Source: JANSYL01 sp965229695
GTDB taxonomy: Bacteria; Pseudomonadota; Alphaproteobacteria; Rhodobacterales; Rhodobacteraceae
Length of the DNA stretch: 64,000 nucleotides
Assembly: GCA_965229695.1 (NCBI GenBank)
Contig: OZ245921.1
Span: forward strand, 868,001-932,000
Direction of reading: 5' to 3'
Under the pieces are notes generated by a model, which was given only the letters and a program-made list of their open reading frames with translations, searched no databases and had not been told where the DNA came from. Of the stretch, positions 43,881-50,896 are shown in pieces. The stretch's first letter is position 1. Each line of letters opens with the position of its first letter. A program made the position numbers and the translations under genes.

Positions 43881-44792
43881 TTAGCGGGTCAGATCGATAC
43901 TCCAATGCTGCTCGACCAGATCGACCCCGAAGGACGTGACAGGCTTCGACCCATCACAGGTAAATCCGGCCTTTTCATACAATGCGCAAGCAGCGCGGTG
44001 GCTTTCATGGGTCCATAAAACCAGCCGCCGATAGTCGCGCGAACGCGCGAACCCGATGCAGGTCTGCAAAAGCCGCTTTCCAAGCCCCAGCCCGCGCGCC
44101 TCTGGCAGCAGGAAAAACAGGCGCAGCTTGGCCACATCTGGCTCCGGCCCCTGCACGCAAAAGATCGAGCCCAAACGCTGGCCGCCCCGCCGCGCGATCC
44201 AAGCACGCTCGCGGTTCGGGTCATGGGTCTCAACAAAATCCGCCAGGATGCGCGCGACCAACACTTCGAAACTCGAATCAAACCCGTCGCTCTGGGCGTA
44301 ATGCAGCGCGTGCTGCTCGGTCAGCCAACCAAGATCGCCCGGCGCCAGTGGGCCCAACACCACATCCGCGGTGGCCATGCGGCCCGATAGCCCGGCCTCT
44401 GCCGCCTCCAGATGATCGGCAACACGGCTGGCCGTTGCGCCATCGTCGAACCAGCCCGACACCGCCGCGCGTGAAGCGGTTTTGATCTCCGCGCATTTTC
44501 CCCTGCCCGCTTGGGTCAAATCCAGGCTGCGCACGCGTTTATCTTGCAGCGACACCGCGCGGCTGATCCAGCCACGTGACACCAGGCTCGAAATGATCCG
44601 GCTCAGATACCCTTCATTCAGCCCAAGCGCGTCAGACAGTCTGCGGGTGGTCCAGCCGGGATTGGCTTCTAGCTCGACCAAAACCCGCGCCTCGGGCGTC
44701 GTCACGCCCACCGCGACAAACCCCGCCTCGACATGACCGATCCGGCGCAAATTGGCCCGGTTGAAGGCGCGTATGCGATCAATGGCATCCAT
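43881..44792 (-). CDS. MarR-type regulator fused to a GNAT acetyltransferase
   Basis: 303 aa. N-terminal winged-helix domain: RVLVELEANPGWTTRRLSDALGLNEGYLSRIISSLVSRGWISRAVSLQDKRVRSLDLT (recognition helix and wing). C-terminal GNAT domain with LRLFFLLPEARGLGLGKRLLQTCIGFARSRDYRRLVLWTH (acetyl-CoA loop) and ALYEKAGFTC. Such fusions may sense or acetylate a small compound while regulating a promoter. ATG 44792 is preferred over 44849. Palindrome 44807-44821 just upstream is a likely autoregulatory site. Confidence 0.85.
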   Translation of the reverse strand: MDAIDRIRAFNRANLRRIGHVEAGFVAVGVTTPEARVLVELEANPGWTTRRLSDALGLNEGYLSRIISSLVSRGWISRAVSLQDKRVRSLDLTQAGRGKCAEIKTASRAAVSGWFDDGATASRVADHLEAAEAGLSGRMATADVVLGPLAPGDLGWLTEQHALHYAQSDGFDSSFEVLVARILADFVETHDPNRERAWIARRGGQRLGSIFCVQGPEPDVAKLRLFFLLPEARGLGLGKRLLQTCIGFARSRDYRRLVLWTHESHRAACALYEKAGFTCDGSKPVTSFGVDLVEQHWSIDLTR

Positions 44793-44806
44793 GGGGCGAC
44801 TCAATG

Positions 44807-44821
44807 CTTGCTTTTGGCAAG
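44807..44821. promoter_or_regulatory. Palindrome in the MarR-GNAT/DUF6324 spacer
   Basis: CTTGC-TTTTG-GCAAG, with a further CTTGC at 44831, lies 15 bp upstream of the MarR-GNAT start. It is a plausible operator of the fused regulator and could serve the divergent gene. Confidence 0.5.
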
Positions 44822-44903
44822 TATTTGACCCTTGCTTGCTGAAATGCAACCCATTACCGCATCCGCTTTAAGCAAGACTTCGATGGAACAAGGCCAAACC
44901 AGC

Positions 44904-45098
44904 ATGGGCATCAACAGCGAAAGCGACGTGACAGCGAATTTGCAGATTGGTCCGACCACCCATGGCATGGTCCGGATTTTTGTCGAAGGGGATGGCATCG
45001 ATCTGCCAATGGATTTCGACCCGGAAGAGGCCGAGGCCATCGCCGAAGAATTGCAGGCCGCCGCCGCCGCCGCCCGCAAAATGACCAAAAAGCGCTAG
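44904..45098 (+). CDS. DUF6324 family protein
   Basis: 64-aa small protein MGINSESDVTANLQIGPTTH..., with the family core MVRIFVEGDGIDLPMDFDPEEAEAIAEELQ and an alanine-rich basic tail (AAAAAARKMTKKR). Cytoplasmic, function unknown. In-frame ATG codons at 44832 and 44883 exist; 44904 is chosen from the family N-terminus. Divergent from the MarR-GNAT fusion, convergent on mmcB. Confidence 0.75.
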   Translation: MGINSESDVTANLQIGPTTHGMVRIFVEGDGIDLPMDFDPEEAEAIAEELQAAAAAARKMTKKR

Positions 45099-45105
45099 GC
45101 CCCGA

Positions 45106-45564
45106 TCAGAACACCGCACCGGGGTCTCGCAGCCCTTGCAATCGCATCGCCGCGTGGCGCGCGAATTTCTGCGTCACCGCCTTGCGACGCGCCCCGGCAA
45201 GCTTGGTCTCGGGGCCAACGCGCAAAATCTCGGCATCATAAGCATCGGCAATGATCAGTCCGGTTTCCGGCGGCAATAAATCGGTGGGAAAATCCTCATC
45301 CACCGCCCAGAAATACCGATCCCCCCATTCCAGATACCCCTCCCATTTCGCGTCCGAGGTGAAATCCACGCGCGAAGATTTGCACTCCACCACCCAAAGC
45401 TCTCCCTTTGGGCCAAGGGCCATGACATCCAGGCGTTTGCCGCGTTCTGGCGTAAATTCCTCCAACGTCACGAAATCATGGCTGCGCAGATGTCGGCACA
45501 CGCCACGGGCCAAAAGCTGACCAGGCGCTAAGGCGGGATTTGGGGCCAGGCTGGAATCGGACAT
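45106..45564 (-). CDS. mmcB: MmcB family DNA repair protein
   Basis: 152-aa PD-(D/E)xK nuclease-fold protein. Catalytic-type residues are the Asp in KRLDVMALGPKGELWVVECKSSRVDF and the ExK in VVECKSS; DRYFWAVDEDFPTDLLPPETGLIIAD follows. In Caulobacter MmcB is a damage-induced gene aiding mitomycin C repair. ATG 45564 is chosen; an ATG six codons upstream is possible. Neither has a clear RBS. Confidence 0.85.
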   Translation of the reverse strand: MSDSSLAPNPALAPGQLLARGVCRHLRSHDFVTLEEFTPERGKRLDVMALGPKGELWVVECKSSRVDFTSDAKWEGYLEWGDRYFWAVDEDFPTDLLPPETGLIIADAYDAEILRVGPETKLAGARRKAVTQKFARHAAMRLQGLRDPGAVF

Positions 45565-45648
45565 TGCGCCAAATTGGAACATTACAAGAACAAAAGCAAG
45601 CGCCGCCCGCCCTTGCCCGATCCGCTCCCCGCCCCTATGTGTGTGCGC

Positions 45649-45808
45649 GACGGGCACTGCGCTGCGCGTGACTGTGGTAAAATTCCGGTGGCCTTAAGCA
45701 ATTCCGAGGGAGCTGGCTCTGCCCGGATCGTGGTCCGGTTACCTGGCGCCCACCTGTATTTACAGGTCCTCGGGAATGAACGCCTCCACGGCTGTCCGCG
45801 GTCCCGTC
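45649..45808 (+). ncRNA. ssrS: Structured RNA candidate, 6S-like
   Basis: Gene-free region folding as a rod on the plus strand. Closing stem: GACGGG/CCCGTC (45649-45654, 45803-45808) continued by ACTGC/GCGGT and CTGTGG/CCACGG (45672-45677, 45786-45791). Then an asymmetric internal bubble (23 nt against 8). Then an upper stem ATTCCGAGG/CCTCGGGAAT (45701-45709, 45768-45777) enclosing hairpins CCGGA-N6-TCCGG and ACCTGT-ATTT-ACAGGT. Closing stem, central bubble and apical arm are the 6S RNA plan. I do not recognise a conserved primary sequence, so another RNA class or the opposite strand remains possible. Confidence 0.55.
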
Positions 45809-45827
45809 ACCCCACCCCCCTAAGCGC

Positions 45828-45849
45828 AAAACGCGGCCCTGGGGCCGCG
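45828..45849 (-). terminator. Intrinsic terminator of the small membrane protein gene
   Basis: CGCGGCCC/GGGCCGCG hairpin followed on the minus strand by TTTT, about 27 bases past the stop codon. It may also block antisense transcription into the RNA gene. Confidence 0.65.
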
Positions 45850-45875
45850 CAAGATTGCTGATTTAAAACCTGGAT

Positions 45876-46187
45876 TCAGCCGCGCCGCGCATTGGCCCGG
45901 ATTGGCACCGGGATCGGATCGGCCAAAGGCAGCGCATCCCGCTTGCCGCCTTTGTCATCATCATCCTCTTCGCCCATGGTCATGATCTTATAGCCGATCT
46001 GCACCGATCCAAAGGTGATGGTGCAAAACACAATCAGTATCAAAACCGCGATCGGCCCTTCGGCGGTGTGCGTGACCAGATGCCAAAGATTGGCCACGTT
46101 GAAATAAAGCAGCATCCCCACAAAGCCGCAGGCGATGAGAAAGCCGTAAAACGCGTGCCGCAGGATCAGGCGGATATGGTCGGGCAT
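45876..46187 (-). CDS. Small two-helix membrane protein, unknown
   Basis: 103 aa. Hydrophobic helices GFLIACGFVGMLLYFNVANLW and PIAVLILIVFCTITFGSVQI flank a short loop; an acidic stretch (GEEDDDDKGG) and a basic, proline-rich tail (IPVPIRANARRG) follow. No named family is recognised. It has its own intrinsic terminator, so it is transcribed as a unit or as the end of one. Confidence 0.72.
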   Translation of the reverse strand: MPDHIRLILRHAFYGFLIACGFVGMLLYFNVANLWHLVTHTAEGPIAVLILIVFCTITFGSVQIGYKIMTMGEEDDDDKGGKRDALPLADPIPVPIRANARRG

Positions 46188-46285
46188 AGGTCGAACTCGC
46201 TTGATTGCTTGACGTTAACCTTAGCCCTTCGCGCCCCAGCGGCAAGGCACTGCGACGCCAGGGCGCGGGTCGCGCGGGCCTTCGC

Positions 46286-46948
46286 CTAATCCGGCGGCGC
46301 GACGCCAGTTTCTTCAGCAAGCCAGGTAAGGTAGCGGCGCAACCGATCCGTCCGCTCGCGGGCCAATGTCTTGCCGGTATCGGTCAGCATCTCCGCCTCC
46401 AGCCGCAACAGCTTGGTGAAGAAATGATCCACCGCGAACACCCCCTCGGCAAGCGGGCGGTCCCGGGCAAACGGGTCGTCACTGTCAAACAGGGCCCGGT
46501 CTAACGCGCCCGACACCGCAAAAACCCGCGCCAAACCAACCGCGCCCAGCGCATCCAACCGGTCCGCGTCGCGCAGAATACAAGCCTCGTGTGTTTGGGG
46601 CGGCACGCCCGCCGAAAAGGAATGCGCCAGAATGGCATGATGCACCGGCTCTAACCGGTCCCGATCGAACGCCTCCGCGCTCAACCAATCCCGCGCCCAA
46701 TCGGCGGATAGGCGGCTGGCCTCCGCCCGGTTCGGCGCATCCTTTGGCAAGCTGACAACATCATGGAACCAAACCGCCGCTGCCAGAACCGCCCAATCGA
46801 CCGGTTCTTCCGTTGCCGCGATGGTTTGGGCGTTGCGCCACACGCGGTCGACATGGCCAAGATCATGGGCCGCGTCACTGGCACCGCTTTGCGCCGACGC
46901 CGCTGCCAACGCCGCGCGATATCGCGCGGCATCGGTCTCAAGTGTCAC
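46286..46948 (-). CDS. HD-domain phosphohydrolase-like protein
   Basis: 220 aa. Metal ligands of the HD fold are seen as His in AHDLGHVDRVW, HD in AVWFHDVVSLP, and Asp in ILRDADRLDALGAVGLARVF. Closest in plan to the YedJ/predicted metal-dependent HD group. Substrate unknown. Its GTG start overlaps the nusB stop by four bases, placing it at the end of the rib-nusB transcript. Confidence 0.83.
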   Translation of the reverse strand: MTLETDAARYRAALAAASAQSGASDAAHDLGHVDRVWRNAQTIAATEEPVDWAVLAAAVWFHDVVSLPKDAPNRAEASRLSADWARDWLSAEAFDRDRLEPVHHAILAHSFSAGVPPQTHEACILRDADRLDALGAVGLARVFAVSGALDRALFDSDDPFARDRPLAEGVFAVDHFFTKLLRLEAEMLTDTGKTLARERTDRLRRYLTWLAEETGVAPPD

Positions 46949-47433
46949 GAAAACGCCTCGGGCCGCGCCTCATGCGCCATGTGATCCAGCACCGCGTTCA
47001 CGAATTTCGGCTCGCGCCCCTCGGGGAAAAAGGCGCGCGCCACATCGACATATTCGGTGATAACCACCTTGGGCGGGGTATCGGCCTCGACCAGTTCTGC
47101 GCCCGCCGCCCGAAACAGCGCGCGCAAGGTCGGATCAATCCGGTCGATCGGCCACTTCGCCACCAGCGCGCGGTCGGTCATCTGGTCAATCTTGGCCTGA
47201 CGCGCGACCGCATCCTCCAGCGTCTTGCGGAACAGGTCCACATCACCCTCGGCCATCTCATCCCCGTCATAGACGGCGCCAAAGCGGTGCGTCTCGAACT
47301 CCGCCCGCACAGCATCCAGGGCCTGACCTGCGGCTTCCATCTGAAACAGCGCCTGCACGGCATAAAGCCGCGCGGCCGAGCGCATCTGGCGCTTTTCGTC
47401 TTTGGTGGGCCCTTTAGGGCGCGGCTCGCTCAT
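46945..47433 (-). CDS. nusB: Transcription antitermination protein NusB
   Basis: 162 aa. Binds boxA RNA with NusE/S10 in rRNA antitermination. All-helical sequence with RSAARLYAVQALFQMEAAGQALD, and DPTLRALFRAAGAELVEADTPPKVVITEYVDVARAFFPEGREPKFVNAVLDHMA, the conserved C-terminal half. A Lys/Arg-rich start (PRPKGPTKDEKRQMR) is common in this group. Overlaps the ribH stop by four bases, the usual rib-nus arrangement. Confidence 0.95.
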   Translation of the reverse strand: MSEPRPKGPTKDEKRQMRSAARLYAVQALFQMEAAGQALDAVRAEFETHRFGAVYDGDEMAEGDVDLFRKTLEDAVARQAKIDQMTDRALVAKWPIDRIDPTLRALFRAAGAELVEADTPPKVVITEYVDVARAFFPEGREPKFVNAVLDHMAHEARPEAFS

Positions 47434-47978
47434 GCGGTGGTCGGTCCTTCGCTGCCATCCGCAACCTCGATCACATCGGCGCGGGGTTTAAAACCGATGC
47501 CGCCTTTAGGCGCGCCGAAGCGCCGCGTCAACGCAATCAGGTGCAAGGCCGCCTCGGCCGCGCCACCGGCGGTGTTTAACCGCGCACCATCGGCCCGCTC
47601 TTCGGCCTGGGCGCGGTTTTCCACGGTGATGATGCCATTGCCGATGCACACACCCTGCATCCCCAGCAGCGTCAGCGCGCGCGAGCTTTCATTGACCACC
47701 ACGTCATAATGGCTGGTCGCGCCCCGGATCACACAGCCAAGGGCCACAAACCCATCGAAATTCGACATCCGATGCGCGATCCCAATCGCGGTCGGCACCT
47801 CCAGGCTGCCCGGCACTTCGATGGTTTCATGCGCCACACCAGCCCGGTCCAAGACGCCGCGCGCCGCCGCCAACTGTGCCTCGGAGATCGCGGTGTAGTA
47901 GGGTGCGATGACAATCGCCACCTTCACCGGTTTGTCAAAGCTCGGCAGGCCCAGGTCGTTATCGGAATGCCCCGCCAT
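47430..47978 (-). CDS. ribH: 6,7-dimethyl-8-ribityllumazine synthase
   Basis: 182 aa. Joins the ribityl-pyrimidine with dihydroxybutanone phosphate to make lumazine, the step before riboflavin. KVAIVIAPYYTAISEAQLAAARGVLDR, EVPGSLEVPTAIG, ALGCVIRGATSHYDVVVNESSRAL and GIITVENRAQAEERA are the active-site blocks. ATG 47978 overlaps the ribB stop as TGATG; a GTG one codon earlier is possible. Confidence 0.96.
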   Translation of the reverse strand: MAGHSDNDLGLPSFDKPVKVAIVIAPYYTAISEAQLAAARGVLDRAGVAHETIEVPGSLEVPTAIGIAHRMSNFDGFVALGCVIRGATSHYDVVVNESSRALTLLGMQGVCIGNGIITVENRAQAEERADGARLNTAGGAAEAALHLIALTRRFGAPKGGIGFKPRADVIEVADGSEGPTTA

Positions 47979-49108
47979 CACCCAAGCTCCGAGATTTTGC
48001 GGGTGCCGACAATCGACAACCCATAGGCATCCAGCCCCACAACCTTGGGCTTGGGCGAGTTGGTCAGAAGCACCATCTCACTCACCCCGACCGAGCTGAG
48101 GATCTGCGCCCCCAGCCCGTATTGCCGCAAAGTCTGGGGCGACACCTCATCAGCCAAGGCCAGCTTCATGGTTAAATCGCGCAGCAACACCAACACACCG
48201 CGCCCTTCCTCGGCGATCAGCTTCATCGCGTCGCCGAACTCACCCGCGCGCCCCTCGGGACCGGTGCCGACCACATCCAAAAGCGGGTCCATCGCATGCA
48301 TCCGCACCAAAACCGGCTCGGGCGTGGTGACATCGCCTTTGATCAGCACGATATGTTCGGCGCCTTGGGTCTCATCGGTGTAAATCCGCAGAGTCCACTC
48401 ACCGCCAAACTCGCTTTGAATGGTATCTTCCTGGCGCACTTTCACCAGGTTGTCGTGACGGCGCCGATAAGAGATCAGATCGCTGATCGTTCCAATCTTC
48501 AGATTATGGCGCTGGGCAAAGGCGATCAGGTCCGGCAAGCGCGCCATCGACCCGTCTTCGTTCATGATCTCACAAATCACGCCCGAGGGGTTCAGCCCCG
48601 CCAGTCGTGAGATATCGACCGCCGCTTCGGTATGGCCCGCGCGCACCAGCACACCGCCATCGCGCGCACGCAGCGGAAACACATGGCCCGGCGTCGCAAT
48701 ATCCGCCGCCCCTTTCGAGGCATCGATGGCGACCTGCACGGTGCGCGCACGATCAGCGGCCGAAATCCCGGTGGTGACGCCCTCACGCGCCTCAATCGAA
48801 ATGGTAAAGGCTGTCTCATGACGCGACGAGTTATTCGTCGACATCAATTGCAGCCCCAAATCCTCGATCCGCGCGCCCGTCATCGACAGGCAGATCAGCC
48901 CGCGCCCATGGGTCGCCATGAAGTTGATCGCATCGGGCGTCGCCCATTGCGCCGGGATCACCAAATCACCTTCATTCTCGCGGTCTTCATGGTCGACCAA
49001 AATGAACATGCGCCCGTTCTGGGCATCTTCGATGATCTCCTCGATCGAAGAGATCGCATCGCTCCATTCCCGTTCAACGGGGCCGGGGTCTTCAAACAAT
49101 TGCGTCAT
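47978..49108 (-). CDS. ribB: 3,4-dihydroxy-2-butanone 4-phosphate synthase with degenerate GTP cyclohydrolase II-like domain
   Basis: 376 aa. The N-terminal RibB domain is intact: DHEDRENEGDL (about 39-49), THGRGLICLSM, RHETAFTISIEAREGVTTGISAADRA, and RAGHTEAAVDISRLAG. The C-terminal GCH-II-like half (from about 225) keeps the fold (VRMHAMDPLLD, LIAEEGRGVLVLLRD) but has none of the three zinc cysteines of RibA, so it should not open GTP. ATG 49108 has AGGA upstream; the extension to 49183 is not used. A separate ribA is expected elsewhere. Confidence 0.92.
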   Translation of the reverse strand: MTQLFEDPGPVEREWSDAISSIEEIIEDAQNGRMFILVDHEDRENEGDLVIPAQWATPDAINFMATHGRGLICLSMTGARIEDLGLQLMSTNNSSRHETAFTISIEAREGVTTGISAADRARTVQVAIDASKGAADIATPGHVFPLRARDGGVLVRAGHTEAAVDISRLAGLNPSGVICEIMNEDGSMARLPDLIAFAQRHNLKIGTISDLISYRRRHDNLVKVRQEDTIQSEFGGEWTLRIYTDETQGAEHIVLIKGDVTTPEPVLVRMHAMDPLLDVVGTGPEGRAGEFGDAMKLIAEEGRGVLVLLRDLTMKLALADEVSPQTLRQYGLGAQILSSVGVSEMVLLTNSPKPKVVGLDAYGLSIVGTRKISELG

Positions 49109-49194
49109 CGCGCGCATCCTTTGCCGTTGCTTGCCGCAGATAGAGCATGCCGCCAGCGCTGGCCAGAGCTTGGGGGCGCACAAACCCCGTGCCG

Positions 49195-49779
49195 TTACGC
49201 ACTTTGCCCGGAACCGGCTTCAAAAAAGCGCTCTGCTGGGATCAAACCCGCCAAACCCGCCGCTCCGCACCATTCCCGCTCCACCGCGGTGGCCGATACC
49301 AAAACGATGCCGTCGGTGGGCAAGCGCTGATCTTGCGCAAAGCCGCGCAGCCGGGCGCGCATCTCGCCCCAGCTGGTCATCAAATCCGGCGCGGTCAAAG
49401 CCGCGTCAAGCGCCCCGGCATTTGCCGCCAAAGCCGCCTCGGGATTTGCCGGGGCATAGATCGCGGCCAAGCGCGCCGCCGCACCGTCCAGCCGGATCAG
49501 CCGATCCGACACCGCGCCGGGCACCGTCACGCGGCGCGGCGTCATCTCCAACGCGTTCCCAGAAAACAAAAACGCCACGATATCCCGGCCCGAGGTCGCC
49601 CGGATCGTCGCATAGGTCTGATAGGGCAGCCCCAAGCGCTTCGCCCGCGCCACGCGCACGCGCACCACCTCCAGGGGCAATTGCGGCAGCAAAGCTTTGC
49701 GCGCTTTGCCCCAGGCATGTTTGCGAAATCCAAAGCCCGCCTCGATCGACGGGCCCCCGTTATGTCCCAATCCGGCCAA
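49195..49779 (-). CDS. Conserved hypothetical protein in the riboflavin locus
   Basis: 194 aa, TTG start. Begins AGLGHNGGPSIEAGFGFRKHAWGKARKALLPQLPLEVVRVRVARAKRLGLPY, a conserved opening in related genomes, followed by TYATIRATSGRDIVAFLFSGNALE and an Ala-rich helical half. No catalytic motif, signal or membrane segment is recognised. It lies about 86 bp before ribB and 130 bp after the small ORF at 49911, all minus, so it may be in the rib transcript. Confidence 0.68.
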   Translation of the reverse strand: MAGLGHNGGPSIEAGFGFRKHAWGKARKALLPQLPLEVVRVRVARAKRLGLPYQTYATIRATSGRDIVAFLFSGNALEMTPRRVTVPGAVSDRLIRLDGAAARLAAIYAPANPEAALAANAGALDAALTAPDLMTSWGEMRARLRGFAQDQRLPTDGIVLVSATAVEREWCGAAGLAGLIPAERFFEAGSGQSA

Positions 49780-49792
49780 TCGCCCGCTCCTT

Positions 49793-49816
49793 CATCTTTC
49801 CCAAAATACGCATTCC
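49793..49816 (+). repeat. Gene-end motif CATCTTTCCCAAAATACGCATTCC, copy D
   Basis: Fourth copy of the recurring motif; closest to the one at 5097-5124. It sits just upstream of the hypothetical gene that ends at 49195. Confidence 0.6.
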
Positions 49817-49858
49817 ATCACTGGCCCAATAGGCCCAAACCGCACCGATTTGCGCCCA

Positions 49859-49904
49859 AGCCCGCGCCAAGGGCTGCCCGCCAGGGCGGCTTGCGGCGCG
49901 GGCT
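49859..49904 (-). terminator. Long inverted repeat after the small ORF
   Basis: AGCCCGCGCC at 49859-49868 pairs with GGCGCGGGCT at 49895-49904, with an inner GCCCGCC/GGCGGC helper stem. It lies six bases after the 49911 ORF stop. No T-run, so processing or termination is inferred. Confidence 0.5.
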
Positions 49905-49910
49905 GCCCCC

Positions 49911-50126
49911 TTAGCCATCCAACCAGCCGATCTGCGCCCGTGCATCGGCCAAAGCGTCCTGCAAGCTTTCAAACGCGCCAAATGGCGGGGTCAACCTGCG
50001 CCAACCATGGGCATCCTCAGGATCACGCCGGCATTCGACCCAGGAAAACAGCGCGCCAGTTTGCACAATATCGACGCAGCGCTGCGCCTCGGCATCGTTG
50101 ATCGACCGGATCACAACCGGTTTCAC
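49911..50126 (-). CDS. Small conserved hypothetical protein
   Basis: 71 aa: KPVVIRSINDAEAQRCVDIVQ, with FSWVECRRDPEDAHGWRRLTPPFGAFESLQDALADARAQIGWLDG. No family identified; two cysteines. GTG start overlaps the ribE stop by four bases, so it is translated with ribE. It might be a small partner in the flavin pathway, but nothing in the sequence proves this. Confidence 0.65.
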   Translation of the reverse strand: MKPVVIRSINDAEAQRCVDIVQTGALFSWVECRRDPEDAHGWRRLTPPFGAFESLQDALADARAQIGWLDG

Positions 50127-50722
50127 GTCGGATCAAAGTCGCGCAGCCGCGCCACATAGCGCGCCATGGTGTCGATCTCCAGGTTCACAGCATCCCCGAC
50201 CGCCGCCGCACCCCAGGTCGTCATCTCTTTGGTGTGCGGAATAAAGTTCACCCCAAATCGCGCGCCGTCCACCTCATTCACGGTCAGCGACGTGCCGTTG
50301 AGCGCCACCGAGCCCTTGGGCGCGATAAACCGCGCCAGCTCCACCGGCGCTTCAAAGGTTACCCGCGTCGAATCCCCTTCGTCATCCATCGCGACGATCC
50401 GCGCGATGCCATCGACATGGCCCGACACGATATGCCCGCCCAGCTCATCACCCACGCGCAGTGCACGTTCCAGATTGATCCGATGCCCTTCGGGCCAGCC
50501 CTGCACGCCGATGCTGGTTTTCGATACGGTTTCCGCTGAGATGTCGACCTCGAACCAATCCTCACCCAAGGCCGTCACGGTCAGACACACACCGTCACAG
50601 GCAATCGACGCCCCAATTTCGATCCCGCCGGTGTCATAACTGGTGCCGATCCGCGCTTTCAGATCACCGCGCGCCTCAACCGCGCGCAGGGTGCCGATAT
50701 CGGTGATGATGCCTGTGAACAT
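50123..50722 (-). CDS. ribE: Riboflavin synthase
   Basis: 199 aa. Dismutates two lumazine molecules to riboflavin and the pyrimidine. Two tandem lumazine-binding repeats: MFTGIITDIGTLRAV... IACDGVCLTVTALGEDWFEVDISAETVSKT and VSGHVDGIARIVAMDDEGDSTRVTFEAP... VALNGTSLTVNEVDGARFGVNFIPHT. The frame extends to 50800 but MFTGI is the universal start. It faces away from kpsS; the rib genes on its other side (ribD, nrdR) are about 5 kb away, past the capsule genes. Confidence 0.96.
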   Translation of the reverse strand: MFTGIITDIGTLRAVEARGDLKARIGTSYDTGGIEIGASIACDGVCLTVTALGEDWFEVDISAETVSKTSIGVQGWPEGHRINLERALRVGDELGGHIVSGHVDGIARIVAMDDEGDSTRVTFEAPVELARFIAPKGSVALNGTSLTVNEVDGARFGVNFIPHTKEMTTWGAAAVGDAVNLEIDTMARYVARLRDFDPT

Positions 50723-50843
50723 GCCACGCTCTCCATTGATCGGCCCTACATGACCACGGCACCAAAGCGCCCGCAAGACCAGCCGAGTCTCAACGGCCAC
50801 AGATCAACCGCAATCACGCCCTGATATGGTCCCGAGCCTATGG

Positions 50844-50855
50844 TTTCTTAAGAAA
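50844..50855. promoter_or_regulatory. 12-bp palindrome in the ribE-kpsS spacer
   Basis: TTTCTTAAGAAA is a perfect palindrome between the divergent ribE and kpsS starts, about 40 bp upstream of kpsS. Candidate operator or promoter element for the capsule gene. Confidence 0.3.
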
Positions 50856-50896
50856 AATCGGCTAATCCTACGCAACCAAACAAACCCGAGCATCCT

